A DNA stretch of 22,356 nt from positions 1 to 22,356 of IMG/VR virus record IMGVR_UViG_3300042466_000437, one strand, 5' to 3'. This document shows, piece after piece, positions 1-6,689 of the stretch (positions are counted from its first letter, which is position 1; the number at the start of each line of letters is the position of its first letter). Below the pieces are notes generated by a model. The model was not told the origin of the DNA, did not search any database, and saw only the letters and a list, made by a program, of their open reading frames with translations. Source of the DNA: a virus. A program made the position numbers and the translations under genes.

Positions 1-220
1 AACTGGTTAATAATGGATATGATGAAGATGAGGTTGATGTAGATAAAGTAGTTCCATTAGTGGTCCATGTTCCGCTTAGTGGATCCCAAGCATTTAATAC
101 TTCAAATTCTTCAGTAATAGATGGGTTAAAATTTTTAAAATTATTTGGAATAATACCTTTTATGGTATTTTTCTTAGACATAGTCTTGCTTTGATTTAAA
201 GTTGAAGATCCTATTCTCAT
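1..220 (-). CDS. Unidentified protein, N-terminal 73 residues (runs off left edge)
   Basis: The frame opens at an ATG preceded by a good Shine-Dalgarno (AAAGAGGTAATAATG) and stays open to the window edge, so the C-terminus is missing. The visible part starts MRIGSSTLNQSKTMSKKN, is basic for about 20 residues and then becomes Ser/Thr rich with 'NAWDPLSGTW'. That composition fits a virion or fibre protein, but I do not recognise the family. A second in-frame Met at residue 14 has no better ribosome site. The gene follows the holin candidate on the same strand, separated from it by an intrinsic terminator, so it may depend on its own promoter or on read-through. Confidence 0.7.
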   Translation of the reverse strand, partial: MRIGSSTLNQSKTMSKKNTIKGIIPNNFKNFNPSITEEFEVLNAWDPLSGTWTTNGTTLSTSTSSSSYPLLTS

Positions 221-247
221 TATTACCTCTTTATAATTTTATCACAA

Positions 248-276
248 TAAAAAAGAGGGTAGATTATCTCTACCCC
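248..276 (-). terminator. Intrinsic terminator after the holin candidate
   Basis: On the minus strand GGGTAGA (269-275) and TCTACCC (257-263) form a 7-bp stem with a 5-base loop, followed by a T-rich run with six consecutive T (249-254). It begins about 20 bases after the stop codon of the gene at 295-543 and lies before the ribosome site of the next gene. This is the clearest rho-independent terminator in the window. Confidence 0.85.
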
Positions 277-294
277 CTTAATTTTATTAAATAG

Positions 295-543
295 TTATTT
301 CTTTGCTGCCTTTTTAGCAGGTGCTTCTAACTTTGCACCAATACCAAATTTTGTATCTTTTGGATTAACGGCACGGATTACTACCCATGCTGCTGCTGCA
401 ACTGCTGAATTTAGGATTGTGCTTAAAGCATCTCCTGTTAGAGCAGACACATCTGCACCAGAATCAACGAATTGTGTTACTAGTGCAATTACAAAGGCGT
501 TCAATGCTGAACTTAAAACCTTTTTATTTAGTACTGTTTCCAT
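295..543 (-). CDS. Small hydrophobic protein, candidate holin
   Basis: An 82-residue protein starting METVLNKKVLSS. A hydrophobic N-terminal half (about residues 9-24) and a second hydrophobic stretch rich in Ala/Val (about 44-57) are separated by a short acidic segment; then come 'VNPKDTKFGIGAKL' and a basic Lys/Ala tail. Two membrane segments plus an 'NPxDxxFG' stretch near the C-terminus resemble the small holins of actinophages; that is a family-level inference. I chose the ATG at 543 because GAAGGAGG lies 5 bases upstream. An ATG at 564 would add MFLKEDN and may be used as well (see finding). A consensus-like promoter and a terminator bracket it as a monocistronic unit, which suits separately timed lysis expression. 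No endolysin is visible here. Confidence 0.65.
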   Translation of the reverse strand: METVLNKKVLSSALNAFVIALVTQFVDSGADVSALTGDALSTILNSAVAAAAWVVIRAVNPKDTKFGIGAKLEAPAKKAAKK

Positions 544-571
544 ATTGTCCTCCTTCAAGAACATGTATATA

Positions 572-600
572 ATTGTACACCCCTAGAATGGTGGTGTCAA
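572..600 (-). promoter_or_regulatory. Sigma70-like promoter for the holin candidate
   Basis: On the minus strand TTGACA (595-600) is followed after exactly 17 bases by TACAAT (572-577). This is the best match to a housekeeping bacterial promoter on this strand. The start of transcription would fall near 565, next to the ATG at 564 and about 20 bases before the ATG at 543. Confidence 0.8.
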
Positions 601-603
601 TAC

Positions 604-921
604 TTATGGTGTTATTTCTAAGCCAGTTACGTGAAAACTTACAGCAGCATTACTTGCTACTAATCTTAGTGTATTACCAGTAACCATAACTTGCTTTGCA
701 TCAATAATTACTGAATCTCTTGCTGGAACTGTAGATTCTACAGCCAAGCCTATATTGTTTAAATAAATTGCATAGGTTCTAGCACTAGTATCAGAATTGC
801 TTACAACTATATTTGTTATTAAAGTTGTGGTTGAGGCTGGCACAGTATATACTGTACTAGCACTGGTTGGTGAAACAACTGGGGTTGCACCTCTATAAAG
901 AACTGTAAATGTATTTGCCAT
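604..921 (-). CDS. Small all-beta virion-type protein
   Basis: A 105-residue protein starting MANTFTVLYRGA and ending FHVTGLEITP, with alternating Thr/Val-rich strands and no membrane segment. Its length, strand pattern and start ('TVLYRGATP...YTVPA...TTLITNIVVSN') match the protein encoded at 13705-14040 (KVLAQNAPS...YTVGAG..TIVSTITVCN), so the two are paralogues. Short proteins of this kind occur among phage tail and fibre genes, but their role is not established. Start supported by TAGGAG four bases before the ATG. It lies 7 bases after its upstream neighbour and is the last structural-type gene before the holin promoter. Confidence 0.75.
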   Translation of the reverse strand: MANTFTVLYRGATPVVSPTSASTVYTVPASTTTLITNIVVSNSDTSARTYAIYLNNIGLAVESTVPARDSVIIDAKQVMVTGNTLRLVASNAAVSFHVTGLEITP

Positions 922-928
922 TTTTCTC

Positions 929-1492
929 CTATAACCCTAAAAGGGCCAAAACTTCTGTATTATCTATTTTAGCACCTAATGTCCCATGATTTTCTATTCC
1001 TACCCAAGCAGTTCCAGAATATATGGTTTGTTGATTTGTATCTTGTAAGTATGCTAAAGTTCCTTCTACTGGAGAAGTTAGTGATGAATTTCTAGCACTA
1101 GAATTAGCAAACACGTTTATTCCAACATTTGCTCTAACTGGACCAACTATGCTTAAATCTCCACCTACGGTAAGATCATCTGTTATCGTAACATCATCAG
1201 GTAGCCCTATTGTTACATATCCAGTAGATCCAGATAATGTTATTTCATTAGCAGTTCCAGATAAACTTAAAACAGCACTAGCAGCAATGCCTTCTAGTAA
1301 ATCTTTAAATGCTTTAATATGAGAATGAATACTGTCTGAAGATGGGGTATCTGTTGATCCGTCAAAATTAGAAACACCAAAGTGGTAGGCTAAGAAAGCC
1401 TCTCTAATATCAGCAGGATCTGTAAGTTGAGGTATTAAGGTATCAAACTCAGTTGCTGGGTAGTTGGAAGCAATACTAATTAATTCAGCCAT
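929..1492 (-). CDS. Tail-fibre-like protein with VTIGLPD repeat
   Basis: 187 residues. Residues 1-70 (MAELISIASNYP...IREAFLAYHFG...SIHSHIKAF) look helical and mixed. Residues 76-120 carry 'LSGTANEITLSGSTGYVTIGLPD' and 'DLTVGGDLSIVGP', the same beta-repeat type as in the 343-residue fibre at 19321-20352. Residues 140-187 hold 'PVEGTLAYLQDTNQQTIYSGTAWVGI', a short strand motif seen at fibre N- and C-termini. It sits downstream of the collagen-like fibre, as the VTIGLPD fibre does at the other end of the cluster. Ribosome site GAGGT precedes the ATG. Likely a trimeric fibre segment; partner and receptor unknown. Confidence 0.75.
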   Translation of the reverse strand: MAELISIASNYPATEFDTLIPQLTDPADIREAFLAYHFGVSNFDGSTDTPSSDSIHSHIKAFKDLLEGIAASAVLSLSGTANEITLSGSTGYVTIGLPDDVTITDDLTVGGDLSIVGPVRANVGINVFANSSARNSSLTSPVEGTLAYLQDTNQQTIYSGTAWVGIENHGTLGAKIDNTEVLALLGL

Positions 1493-1501
1493 TTATATAC
1501 C

Positions 1502-2821
1502 TCATCTTAGAACTTTATCCTTTAATGAAACTTTTACCGTTGCTGGATATGTTGAAGCATTATTAACACTAAGACCTATTACTGCATAAGTAATACCAGC
1601 AAGTTGAGAAAATTCTTCTTCAACTGTACCAACATAAGCATTAAATGTATTAGTAATAGATCCAGAAGATACTGTTCCTATTTCTTGCAAATTTACAGTA
1701 CTATCATTATGAATTAATAATACTAAACTATGCTTATAGTTTCCATTTTGTTCTATTTGAACATTTATATCAGCACTTCTGTAAACTGCGGTATCCAATA
1801 ATCCTATTTGTACAGATCCTGAAGAATTTATTATATACTCTTCTAAATCAAAACTTTCATAATTAAATTCAGTAATACTGTCTCCAATGTTAAAAACTAA
1901 TTGCATAGTTTTTTCATTATCAGATATAAGGTATAAATTATTTGGTGCATCAAATGGAACTTTTATAATTATATCTCCATTGTCTTCACCATTATTTTCT
2001 ACACCCTCATTATATATAGAACTTGCAGAAGTAGTATAAAAACTTCTAATATATGCAGGATTTCCAGGGGTATTTATAGAAATTTTATATAAATTACCTC
2101 TTATTAAATTTAAATTATTTCCTTGTGCTCCATTTATATAATATACTTCTGGATAAGATGTACTAGTTACAAAAGATATCAAGTCTTGATCAAAATATGT
2201 AAATGATGCTGATGTTGCTGAAGCACTTGTAAATTCATATACATTATAATAACTTGCTTCATTTATTGGACCCTGTGCACCTGTTGCACCAGTAGCACCA
2301 GTTAGTCCAGTATTACCAACGGGACCTGGAGGTCCAGCAGGACCAGTAGGACCTGTTGCTCCAGCGGCTCCTGTAGGGCCTGTAGGGCCTTGTGGAAGCA
2401 CTAAATTAAGGACTTGGCTAGGTGCGGTACCAGTTATGTAAGCACTAGCAGTAGCGCCTGTAGAAACAGTTCCAATATCTAAATCGGCAGCGGGACCAGC
2501 GGGTCCAATTTCGCCTTGTAGTCCTCTTAGTCCTGATTCAATAATAAATGTCCAAGTATCTGGATTTCCAGGAACGGCGGTACGTTGATAAATAGATCCA
2601 TAATCTAAACTATTAGTATCATTATTAATAAATAAGTCACCTAGTTTTGGAGATTCATTTATAAATGCTACGCTACCCGAAACACTTGTTGGTTCTCCTG
2701 GTGCAGCAAAAATTAAACTTCCGCGTTCACCTTTAGGTCCAATGTCGACTTGTAAATCAATAGATGCTGGAGGACCAAGAACTGTAATTTCATCAGTATT
2801 TACAACAGTGGTAATTGCCAT
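1502..2821 (-). CDS. Collagen-like fibre with a ligand-less cupredoxin-like domain
   Basis: 439 residues. Three Gly-X-Y stretches are visible: about 28-34 (GPKGERG), 97-110 and the long one at 145-186 (GPTGPTGAAG... to ...GAQGP), typical of phage collagen-like fibre shafts that trimerise. Residues 233-312 align with the cupredoxin-like domain of the 960-residue fibre at 16139-19021 (NNLNLIRGNLYKISIN, VPFDAPNNLYL). The metal-ligand positions are replaced: Asn254 for His, Ser300 for Cys, Glu303 for His; only Met306 is kept. The C-terminal part (about 330-439) is beta-rich and unassigned. The ATG lies 4 bases after the upstream stop and has only a weak ribosome site, suggesting coupled translation. 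Stop is TGA, unusual here. Confidence 0.8.
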   Translation of the reverse strand: MAITTVVNTDEITVLGPPASIDLQVDIGPKGERGSLIFAAPGEPTSVSGSVAFINESPKLGDLFINNDTNSLDYGSIYQRTAVPGNPDTWTFIIESGLRGLQGEIGPAGPAADLDIGTVSTGATASAYITGTAPSQVLNLVLPQGPTGPTGAAGATGPTGPAGPPGPVGNTGLTGATGATGAQGPINEASYYNVYEFTSASATSASFTYFDQDLISFVTSTSYPEVYYINGAQGNNLNLIRGNLYKISINTPGNPAYIRSFYTTSASSIYNEGVENNGEDNGDIIIKVPFDAPNNLYLISDNEKTMQLVFNIGDSITEFNYESFDLEEYIINSSGSVQIGLLDTAVYRSADINVQIEQNGNYKHSLVLLIHNDSTVNLQEIGTVSSGSITNTFNAYVGTVEEEFSQLAGITYAVIGLSVNNASTYPATVKVSLKDKVLR

Positions 2822-2825
2822 TTAA

Positions 2826-3182
2826 CTACCCTTGCCCTGTACGGCTTACATCCTGTGTGACGGAAATATTTCCTGTTAATAAAGTATAGGTTGCAGATGT
2901 TGAAGTTTTTCTAATTTCTATGTCATAAACATACGATGTTCCTGAAAGTTGTGATCCTAATGCAGGTGAAATTTTACAAGTAACTGTATCATCTGAAGCA
3001 TCTACTGAAGCGGATGCATAGCCAACAAAGGCTGCTGAATTTCCACGTTCTGTTGCTATTGTAAATAAACTAGTATAACCAGTTAAGTCAAAGGCTGCTC
3101 CGTTAGGATTTTTAGGGTTTATAACAAAATCGTATTGGTCGCCACGGTAGTAAGCAATATTATAGGTACCTGGAAAAGCGAT
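2826..3182 (-). CDS. Beta-sandwich baseplate/fibre protein with ATC (or ATT) start
   Basis: The frame encodes about 118 residues (xAFPGTYNIAYYRGDQYDF ... DLTGYTSLF ... YDIEIRKTS ... TQDVSRTGQG) and is easily missed because it has no ATG, GTG or TTG. An in-frame TAG lies at 3195-3197, so the only candidates are ATT (3186-3188) or ATC (3180-3182). AGGAGG at 3191-3196 stands 8 bases before the ATC, an ideal distance, but only 2 before the ATT. The protein is paralogous to the one at 20736-21086: both share 'xTGYTS', a 'YD(I/L)E(I/V)' strand and an ending 'T(Q/P)(D/E)V(S/T)R'. The fold resembles the small beta-sandwich modules found N-terminal to receptor-binding proteins (BppU/LtfC type); that is inference. 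It heads the second collagen/VTIGLPD block. Confidence 0.8.
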   Translation of the reverse strand: MAFPGTYNIAYYRGDQYDFVINPKNPNGAAFDLTGYTSLFTIATERGNSAAFVGYASASVDASDDTVTCKISPALGSQLSGTSYVYDIEIRKTSTSATYTLLTGNISVTQDVSRTGQG

Positions 3183-3196
3183 GTTAATCTCCTCCT

Positions 3197-3231
3197 AAAG
3201 AGCGGGGTATAAAAATAAATATACCCTCTTT
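3197..3231 (-). promoter_or_regulatory. 5'-leader hairpin ending at the Shine-Dalgarno
   Basis: On the minus strand GGGTATA (3220-3226) pairs with TATACCC (3205-3211) around an 8-base A/T loop. Outer arms AAAGAG (3226-3231) and CTCTTT (3197-3202) can pair with a small bulge. The predicted transcription start (about 3225) falls at the base of this hairpin, and the AGGAGG ribosome site follows immediately. Compare the hairpin at 21099-21118 in front of the paralogous gene. Confidence 0.6.
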
Positions 3232-3240
3232 ATTATAGCA
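3232..3240 (-). promoter_or_regulatory. Extended -10 promoter
   Basis: On the minus strand TGCTATAAT, a perfect extended -10 (TGnTATAAT), lies in the gap between the 53-residue small protein and the ATC-start gene. No good -35 hexamer is seen at 17 bases, which extended -10 promoters tolerate. Nearly the same stretch, AATGCTATAAT, occurs at 10984-10994. Confidence 0.6.
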
Positions 3241-3273
3241 TTAAGGATAGTTTTATATACCCTCTGGGTTCCA

Positions 3274-3435
3274 TTATTCTACTTCCTCTACTTCTGCTTC
3301 GTTGCCTTCAGCAACCCATTCAAGGTATTGTTTATAATCTGTGTTTGCTTCATCTAACGGAATTGACCAGCCATCAGAACGATTAACTGCCATATTTTTA
3401 TTTTTTGAAACACTAAATATTAATTTATATTCCAT
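3274..3435 (-). CDS. Small 'YLEWVAEGN' protein A (tail-fibre assembly-like)
   Basis: 53 residues starting MEYKLIFSVSKN. The core 'WSIPLDEANTDYKQYLEWVAEGN' matches a motif known from phage tail-fibre assembly (chaperone) proteins and related short proteins encoded right after fibre genes. A role in folding or attaching the adjacent fibre is inference. I chose this ATG because it begins 1 base after the stop of the fibre gene and has GGAG seven bases upstream; an earlier in-frame ATG inside the fibre gene lacks that support. Paralogues follow the other two jelly-roll fibres (6529-6687 and 14893-15057). The tail is acidic (EAEVEEVE). Confidence 0.8.
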   Translation of the reverse strand: MEYKLIFSVSKNKNMAVNRSDGWSIPLDEANTDYKQYLEWVAEGNEAEVEEVE

Positions 3436-3436
3436 A

Positions 3437-4606
3437 TTATAACTCCGAACTTGCATCAATATAATCAGTACCAGAAGTATTAACTAAATCTCGAACAAAT
3501 GCATAAAATCTACCACTAAAACTTCCACTAGCAGTAAACGTTGCACCAACCCATTTAGTTGAACCTTCCCAATATGTTATACCTGTAATAGAATAACCAT
3601 TTGTCCAATAATCATTTATTTGACAACCACTACGAGCAAGTGATGGGATTGTTCTCATTTCTGTCATTAAAGTTGCACCTATTGTTCCATTATTTAAACT
3701 TGTTCCAACAGCACCAACCCAACCATATCCACCATTAAATCTTTGAAAATATCTTTGACATTGTTCTAAATCTTGTGCAAAAGGTTTAAACTCAAAAGGT
3801 GTAGCAGTAGCACCAACCTCAAGTTGAACACCAGTTATTTGCCAGTAGTTGTTAGTTGCTGATGCAAGGTTAACTTGACCAACAGAAGAATTAGCATCAG
3901 AATAAGTAGCCCAAGTAGTTTGCAAAGTACCAGAACTATAGTTACTTCCTACACCTAATCTAAATATTAATATTAAAGAAGCCTCATTATCGTTATCAAA
4001 AGCACCAGTAGTATCAGCAGGGAAAGTAATAGTTTTATATTCCCAAGTTGCTGAAGCATTAATAGTATATGATTTTGATACAACACGATTATTGTCAACA
4101 TCATAAAGACTAACAATGTAAGTACCAGTAACGTTTGCTTTAACCCAAAAAGAAATAGTTAATTGTTCTGCAGCAGCAGTTCCTTTTTTAACTACTTGAA
4201 GATTTTGTCCTTCAATACGTTGGTCTAAACGAACATAATCCGCACCTCCAGGAGATGCATCAGCAGTAGTACAAAGAACTTTTGTAGACTTTCTAAAACC
4301 TGAACCTGTTGGTGCATCGTTTTCAACACTCATAGTCCAAGTACCTTGAGAACTTGGTAATAATCTCCATCTATCAGTTGTTGCATAGGTATCTGAAGTT
4401 ATAGATGCTGTTGATGTACCACGTTGGGCAACCTGCATAGCACCATTAATAATCAGATTCTTAAAAGCAGTTCTATTATTTGCTTGTGTTAAATAAGTAG
4501 TAGACGCAGAAGCCTGCGTTAAATAAGTAGCAGCAACTTCTGCATCAGTTGAATATATAGAAGGCGGGGTAGAAATAATCTCCGCTACATCTCTTGCTTT
4601 ACTCAT
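3437..4606 (-). CDS. Jelly-roll tail fibre A (receptor-binding candidate)
   Basis: 389 residues. Residues 1-45 hold the RD module (MSKARDVAEI) and two 'TYLTQASAS'-type repeats that resemble trimeric fibre-neck sequence. Residues 48-280 are the conserved core: 'FKNLIINGAMQVAQRGTS', 'TTDRW', 'FWVKANVTGTY', 'KTITFPADTTGAFDNDN', 'YWQITGVQLEVG', 'CQRYF'. This is a carbohydrate-binding-like beta domain widespread in phage tail fibres (family knowledge; ligand unknown). Residues 288-389 are a tip unlike those of the two sister genes, so host contact probably resides there. It ends ...SSEL; the GAG codon of that ending supplies the ribosome site of the next gene. GGAG lies 12 bases before the ATG. 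Confidence 0.85.
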   Translation of the reverse strand: MSKARDVAEIISTPPSIYSTDAEVAATYLTQASASTTYLTQANNRTAFKNLIINGAMQVAQRGTSTASITSDTYATTDRWRLLPSSQGTWTMSVENDAPTGSGFRKSTKVLCTTADASPGGADYVRLDQRIEGQNLQVVKKGTAAAEQLTISFWVKANVTGTYIVSLYDVDNNRVVSKSYTINASATWEYKTITFPADTTGAFDNDNEASLILIFRLGVGSNYSSGTLQTTWATYSDANSSVGQVNLASATNNYWQITGVQLEVGATATPFEFKPFAQDLEQCQRYFQRFNGGYGWVGAVGTSLNNGTIGATLMTEMRTIPSLARSGCQINDYWTNGYSITGITYWEGSTKWVGATFTASGSFSGRFYAFVRDLVNTSGTDYIDASSEL

Positions 4607-4630
4607 ATATTAATTATATCTCCTTTTAAT

Positions 4631-4641
4631 TTTATATACCC
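4631..4641 (-). promoter_or_regulatory. GGGTATATAAA motif upstream of fibre A
   Basis: The 11-mer GGGTATATAAA occupies the short gap between two fibre genes. The identical 11-mer lies at 3252-3262, and near copies occur in most other gaps of this cluster (see finding). It could be a phage-specific promoter element or an RNA processing site; function unproven. Confidence 0.35.
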
Positions 4642-4644
4642 GCA

Positions 4645-5316
4645 TTATTTGTTGTAACCGTAAACTGAAACTGTACCTGTTATGGTTCCACTACTAGGAA
4701 ATAATGAAAAACCTGTAAATGAAGTAGTACTACCAAAACCTCCACCACCAACAAACCAACTTGCTTCATTAGTATTATTTATTCCAACACCATTATTTAC
4801 AATAGTTGTTTGAGCAGTTTGAAATGGTGAACTAATATTTAAACTTACTAATGCATTATTATTACCAGTTGTTCCAATTCTATAACTTGTTGTTGGGTCA
4901 GCGTTTTCGTTATTGATTGTTGATAAAGATGAATCTTTAGAAATTGCTGCACGATAGTAATCATTATTTGAGTTATCTGAACCACTAACTCTAAATCTTA
5001 AACTTATTAATGATTGAGCAGCAGTAGCATTAAAATTTAATACTACGTGATAATTTTCATAATTTGTACTAAACACATCATTTAAAGATATTGCACTAGC
5101 ACTAGAAAAAGATACAGTACCATTTGTTCCAATTGAAGCAGTTCCTCCTGTATTTGTAATTGAAGCAGGTGTAAGAAGTGTTAATCCAGCAGTAGCCTTA
5201 GTTTGATATACAGTTGAGGCACTAGCAGTAGTTAAATAACTAGCAGCCACCTCAGCGTCAGTAGCCAGGGTAGTATTAGAAGATAAAACCTTTGATATAT
5301 CTCTTGATCTAGCCAT
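4645..5316 (-). CDS. Modular fibre protein, RD module + 'SVYGYNK' family
   Basis: 223 residues. N-terminal RD module (MARSRDISKVLSSNTTLATD), one 'AASYLTTASASTVYQTK' linker, then a beta-rich body (about 44-223) with 'GTNGTVSFSSASAISLNDVFSTNYENYHVVL' and the C-terminal strand 'TGTVSVYGYNK'. Three sister proteins share this plan (7914-8543, 8832-9434, 14211-14891), with the middle third most variable. Function is not known; position among fibre genes and the shared N-terminus suggest an adhesin or fibre-tip subunit. The ATG overlaps the upstream stop by one base (TAATG), so translation is probably coupled. Confidence 0.8.
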   Translation of the reverse strand: MARSRDISKVLSSNTTLATDAEVAASYLTTASASTVYQTKATAGLTLLTPASITNTGGTASIGTNGTVSFSSASAISLNDVFSTNYENYHVVLNFNATAAQSLISLRFRVSGSDNSNNDYYRAAISKDSSLSTINNENADPTTSYRIGTTGNNNALVSLNISSPFQTAQTTIVNNGVGINNTNEASWFVGGGGFGSTTSFTGFSLFPSSGTITGTVSVYGYNK

Positions 5317-6521
5317 TATATTTCCCCATAAACTTTAATAGTTCCACCAGACATAGAATACTGTGCAAAAACTTCAATAGAAGTAATAGCAGTATTTGAT
5401 TCATACACAGCAGAACCAGTGCCCATAAACCTTGCACTAGAACCATTTAAAAATGCTGTATCGTGTGTAAAAATTTTGTAACTAGTAGTAGAAGTATAAT
5501 TAGGAAACTTAACAATAGTAATATTTGTTGTATCAGCAGCCTTCAAAGAAGTACCAGCATCAAGAGATAAATCAGTACCAGAGTTAGTACCATAAGATGT
5601 ACCAACAACACGAGACTGCCAACCACGAGTTGAACCAGAAGCATTAGGTCTAACAAGCCAGTAACCTGAGGTAGCAATGTTAGCGTTTTCAATAACAGCA
5701 ACAAGGTTTTTATATGCTTGGCTGATACTTGAAACAACAGTTGATGTTCCAGATAAAGTTGCTGATGCTAACAATACTAAACCACCAGCCGCAATAGGAG
5801 CATATGTAGCAGAAGCCGTTGCTGCAGTAATTCCAGCAGCCTGCGTTAAATATGTGCTACTAGCACTAGTTTTAGTTAAAAATTGATCATCAGTTTGTGC
5901 AATAGTATAAGTATTAGGAACTCTAAAATTCTTTAAGGTATAAATTTGAATTACGTCTCCAGATACCGCCGCTTCTGAGAGCACGACACTGGATCCACTT
6001 GTCGCGGTATATTCAGAAGGTAATAATAAAATTCCATTAACATATACTTGTTCTAAACCAGGGGTATAAGAAAGAGTAGTAGAATTATCATCTAATCCAC
6101 TTAATACCGTTGCAGAAGCACTTAATGTATCTATCCATCTAGTAAATGTATTAGCAATCTTATTATCTATTTGTCCTTGTGTATATGTATTTCCTACATT
6201 TATATTGTTATAGGCTATGATTTCTACTATATGCCCCGCAGTTAAGGCTGTAAGGCCTGTTATAGTCGTTCCTGTGGTTGCTGTATAGTCAGCATCTCTT
6301 GCTAGTAGAACACCATTAAGATATACCTGCTCATATCCAGGGGTATAAATTAAAGACTCTCCACTATCATCATTACCAGATAGAGATGTTTCTCCACCTG
6401 TCATAACTTTTTGCCAGCGGGTAGAATTAACTAAATTCCCAGTAGTATTTAAAGGTACCCATTCTGTACCATTATAAGCATATAAGGCTTTACCATTTGT
6501 TAATATTTGTGCTGATGCCAT
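5316..6521 (-). CDS. Fibre protein with two RW/DD/NG repeats
   Basis: 401 residues. Residues 1-30 contain 'ALYAYNGTEWVPL', a short motif seen at phage fibre N-termini. Two roughly 85-90-residue repeats follow (34-119 and 127-212), each running RW ... SG(N/L)DD ... YTPGxEQVYxNGxLL ... YTATxG ... NTYT. After a Ser/Ala linker (213-245), residues 248-401 form a beta domain related to the 'SVYGYNK' family (ending GTIKVYGEI). The repeats are shared with the 510- and 960-residue fibres and probably form shaft segments. The ribosome site AGGAGG lies inside the last codons of the small gene upstream, 12 bases before the ATG, so the two are likely co-translated. Confidence 0.8.
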   Translation of the reverse strand: MASAQILTNGKALYAYNGTEWVPLNTTGNLVNSTRWQKVMTGGETSLSGNDDSGESLIYTPGYEQVYLNGVLLARDADYTATTGTTITGLTALTAGHIVEIIAYNNINVGNTYTQGQIDNKIANTFTRWIDTLSASATVLSGLDDNSTTLSYTPGLEQVYVNGILLLPSEYTATSGSSVVLSEAAVSGDVIQIYTLKNFRVPNTYTIAQTDDQFLTKTSASSTYLTQAAGITAATASATYAPIAAGGLVLLASATLSGTSTVVSSISQAYKNLVAVIENANIATSGYWLVRPNASGSTRGWQSRVVGTSYGTNSGTDLSLDAGTSLKAADTTNITIVKFPNYTSTTSYKIFTHDTAFLNGSSARFMGTGSAVYESNTAITSIEVFAQYSMSGGTIKVYGEI

Positions 6522-6528
6522 ATTTTAA

Positions 6529-6687
6529 TTATACCTCCTCTGGAATATATTCTTCTGCTGTGTTGCCTTTGGCAACCCACTCTAAATATTCTTTGTAATC
6601 ATTGTTTGCTTCATCAAAAGGAATAGAAGCACTATCTGATATTCTTTGTAATATTTTTCTGTTGTTTACTAATAATATTTTATACAT
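6529..6687 (-). CDS. Small 'YLEWVAKGN' protein B (tail-fibre assembly-like)
   Basis: 52 residues (MYKILLVNNRKILQRI ... EEYIPEEV), too short for many gene callers. The core 'IPFDEANNDYKEYLEWVAKGN' is paralogous to the proteins at 3274-3435 and 14893-15057 and matches the motif of phage fibre-assembly proteins. It starts 2 bases after the stop of jelly-roll fibre B; the GAG of that fibre's final Glu-Leu supplies part of its ribosome site. Its own last codons GAG GAG GTA form the ribosome site of the next gene. A chaperone or tip-cap role for fibre B is inference. Confidence 0.8.
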   Translation of the reverse strand: MYKILLVNNRKILQRISDSASIPFDEANNDYKEYLEWVAKGNTAEEYIPEEV

Positions 6688-6689
6688 AA

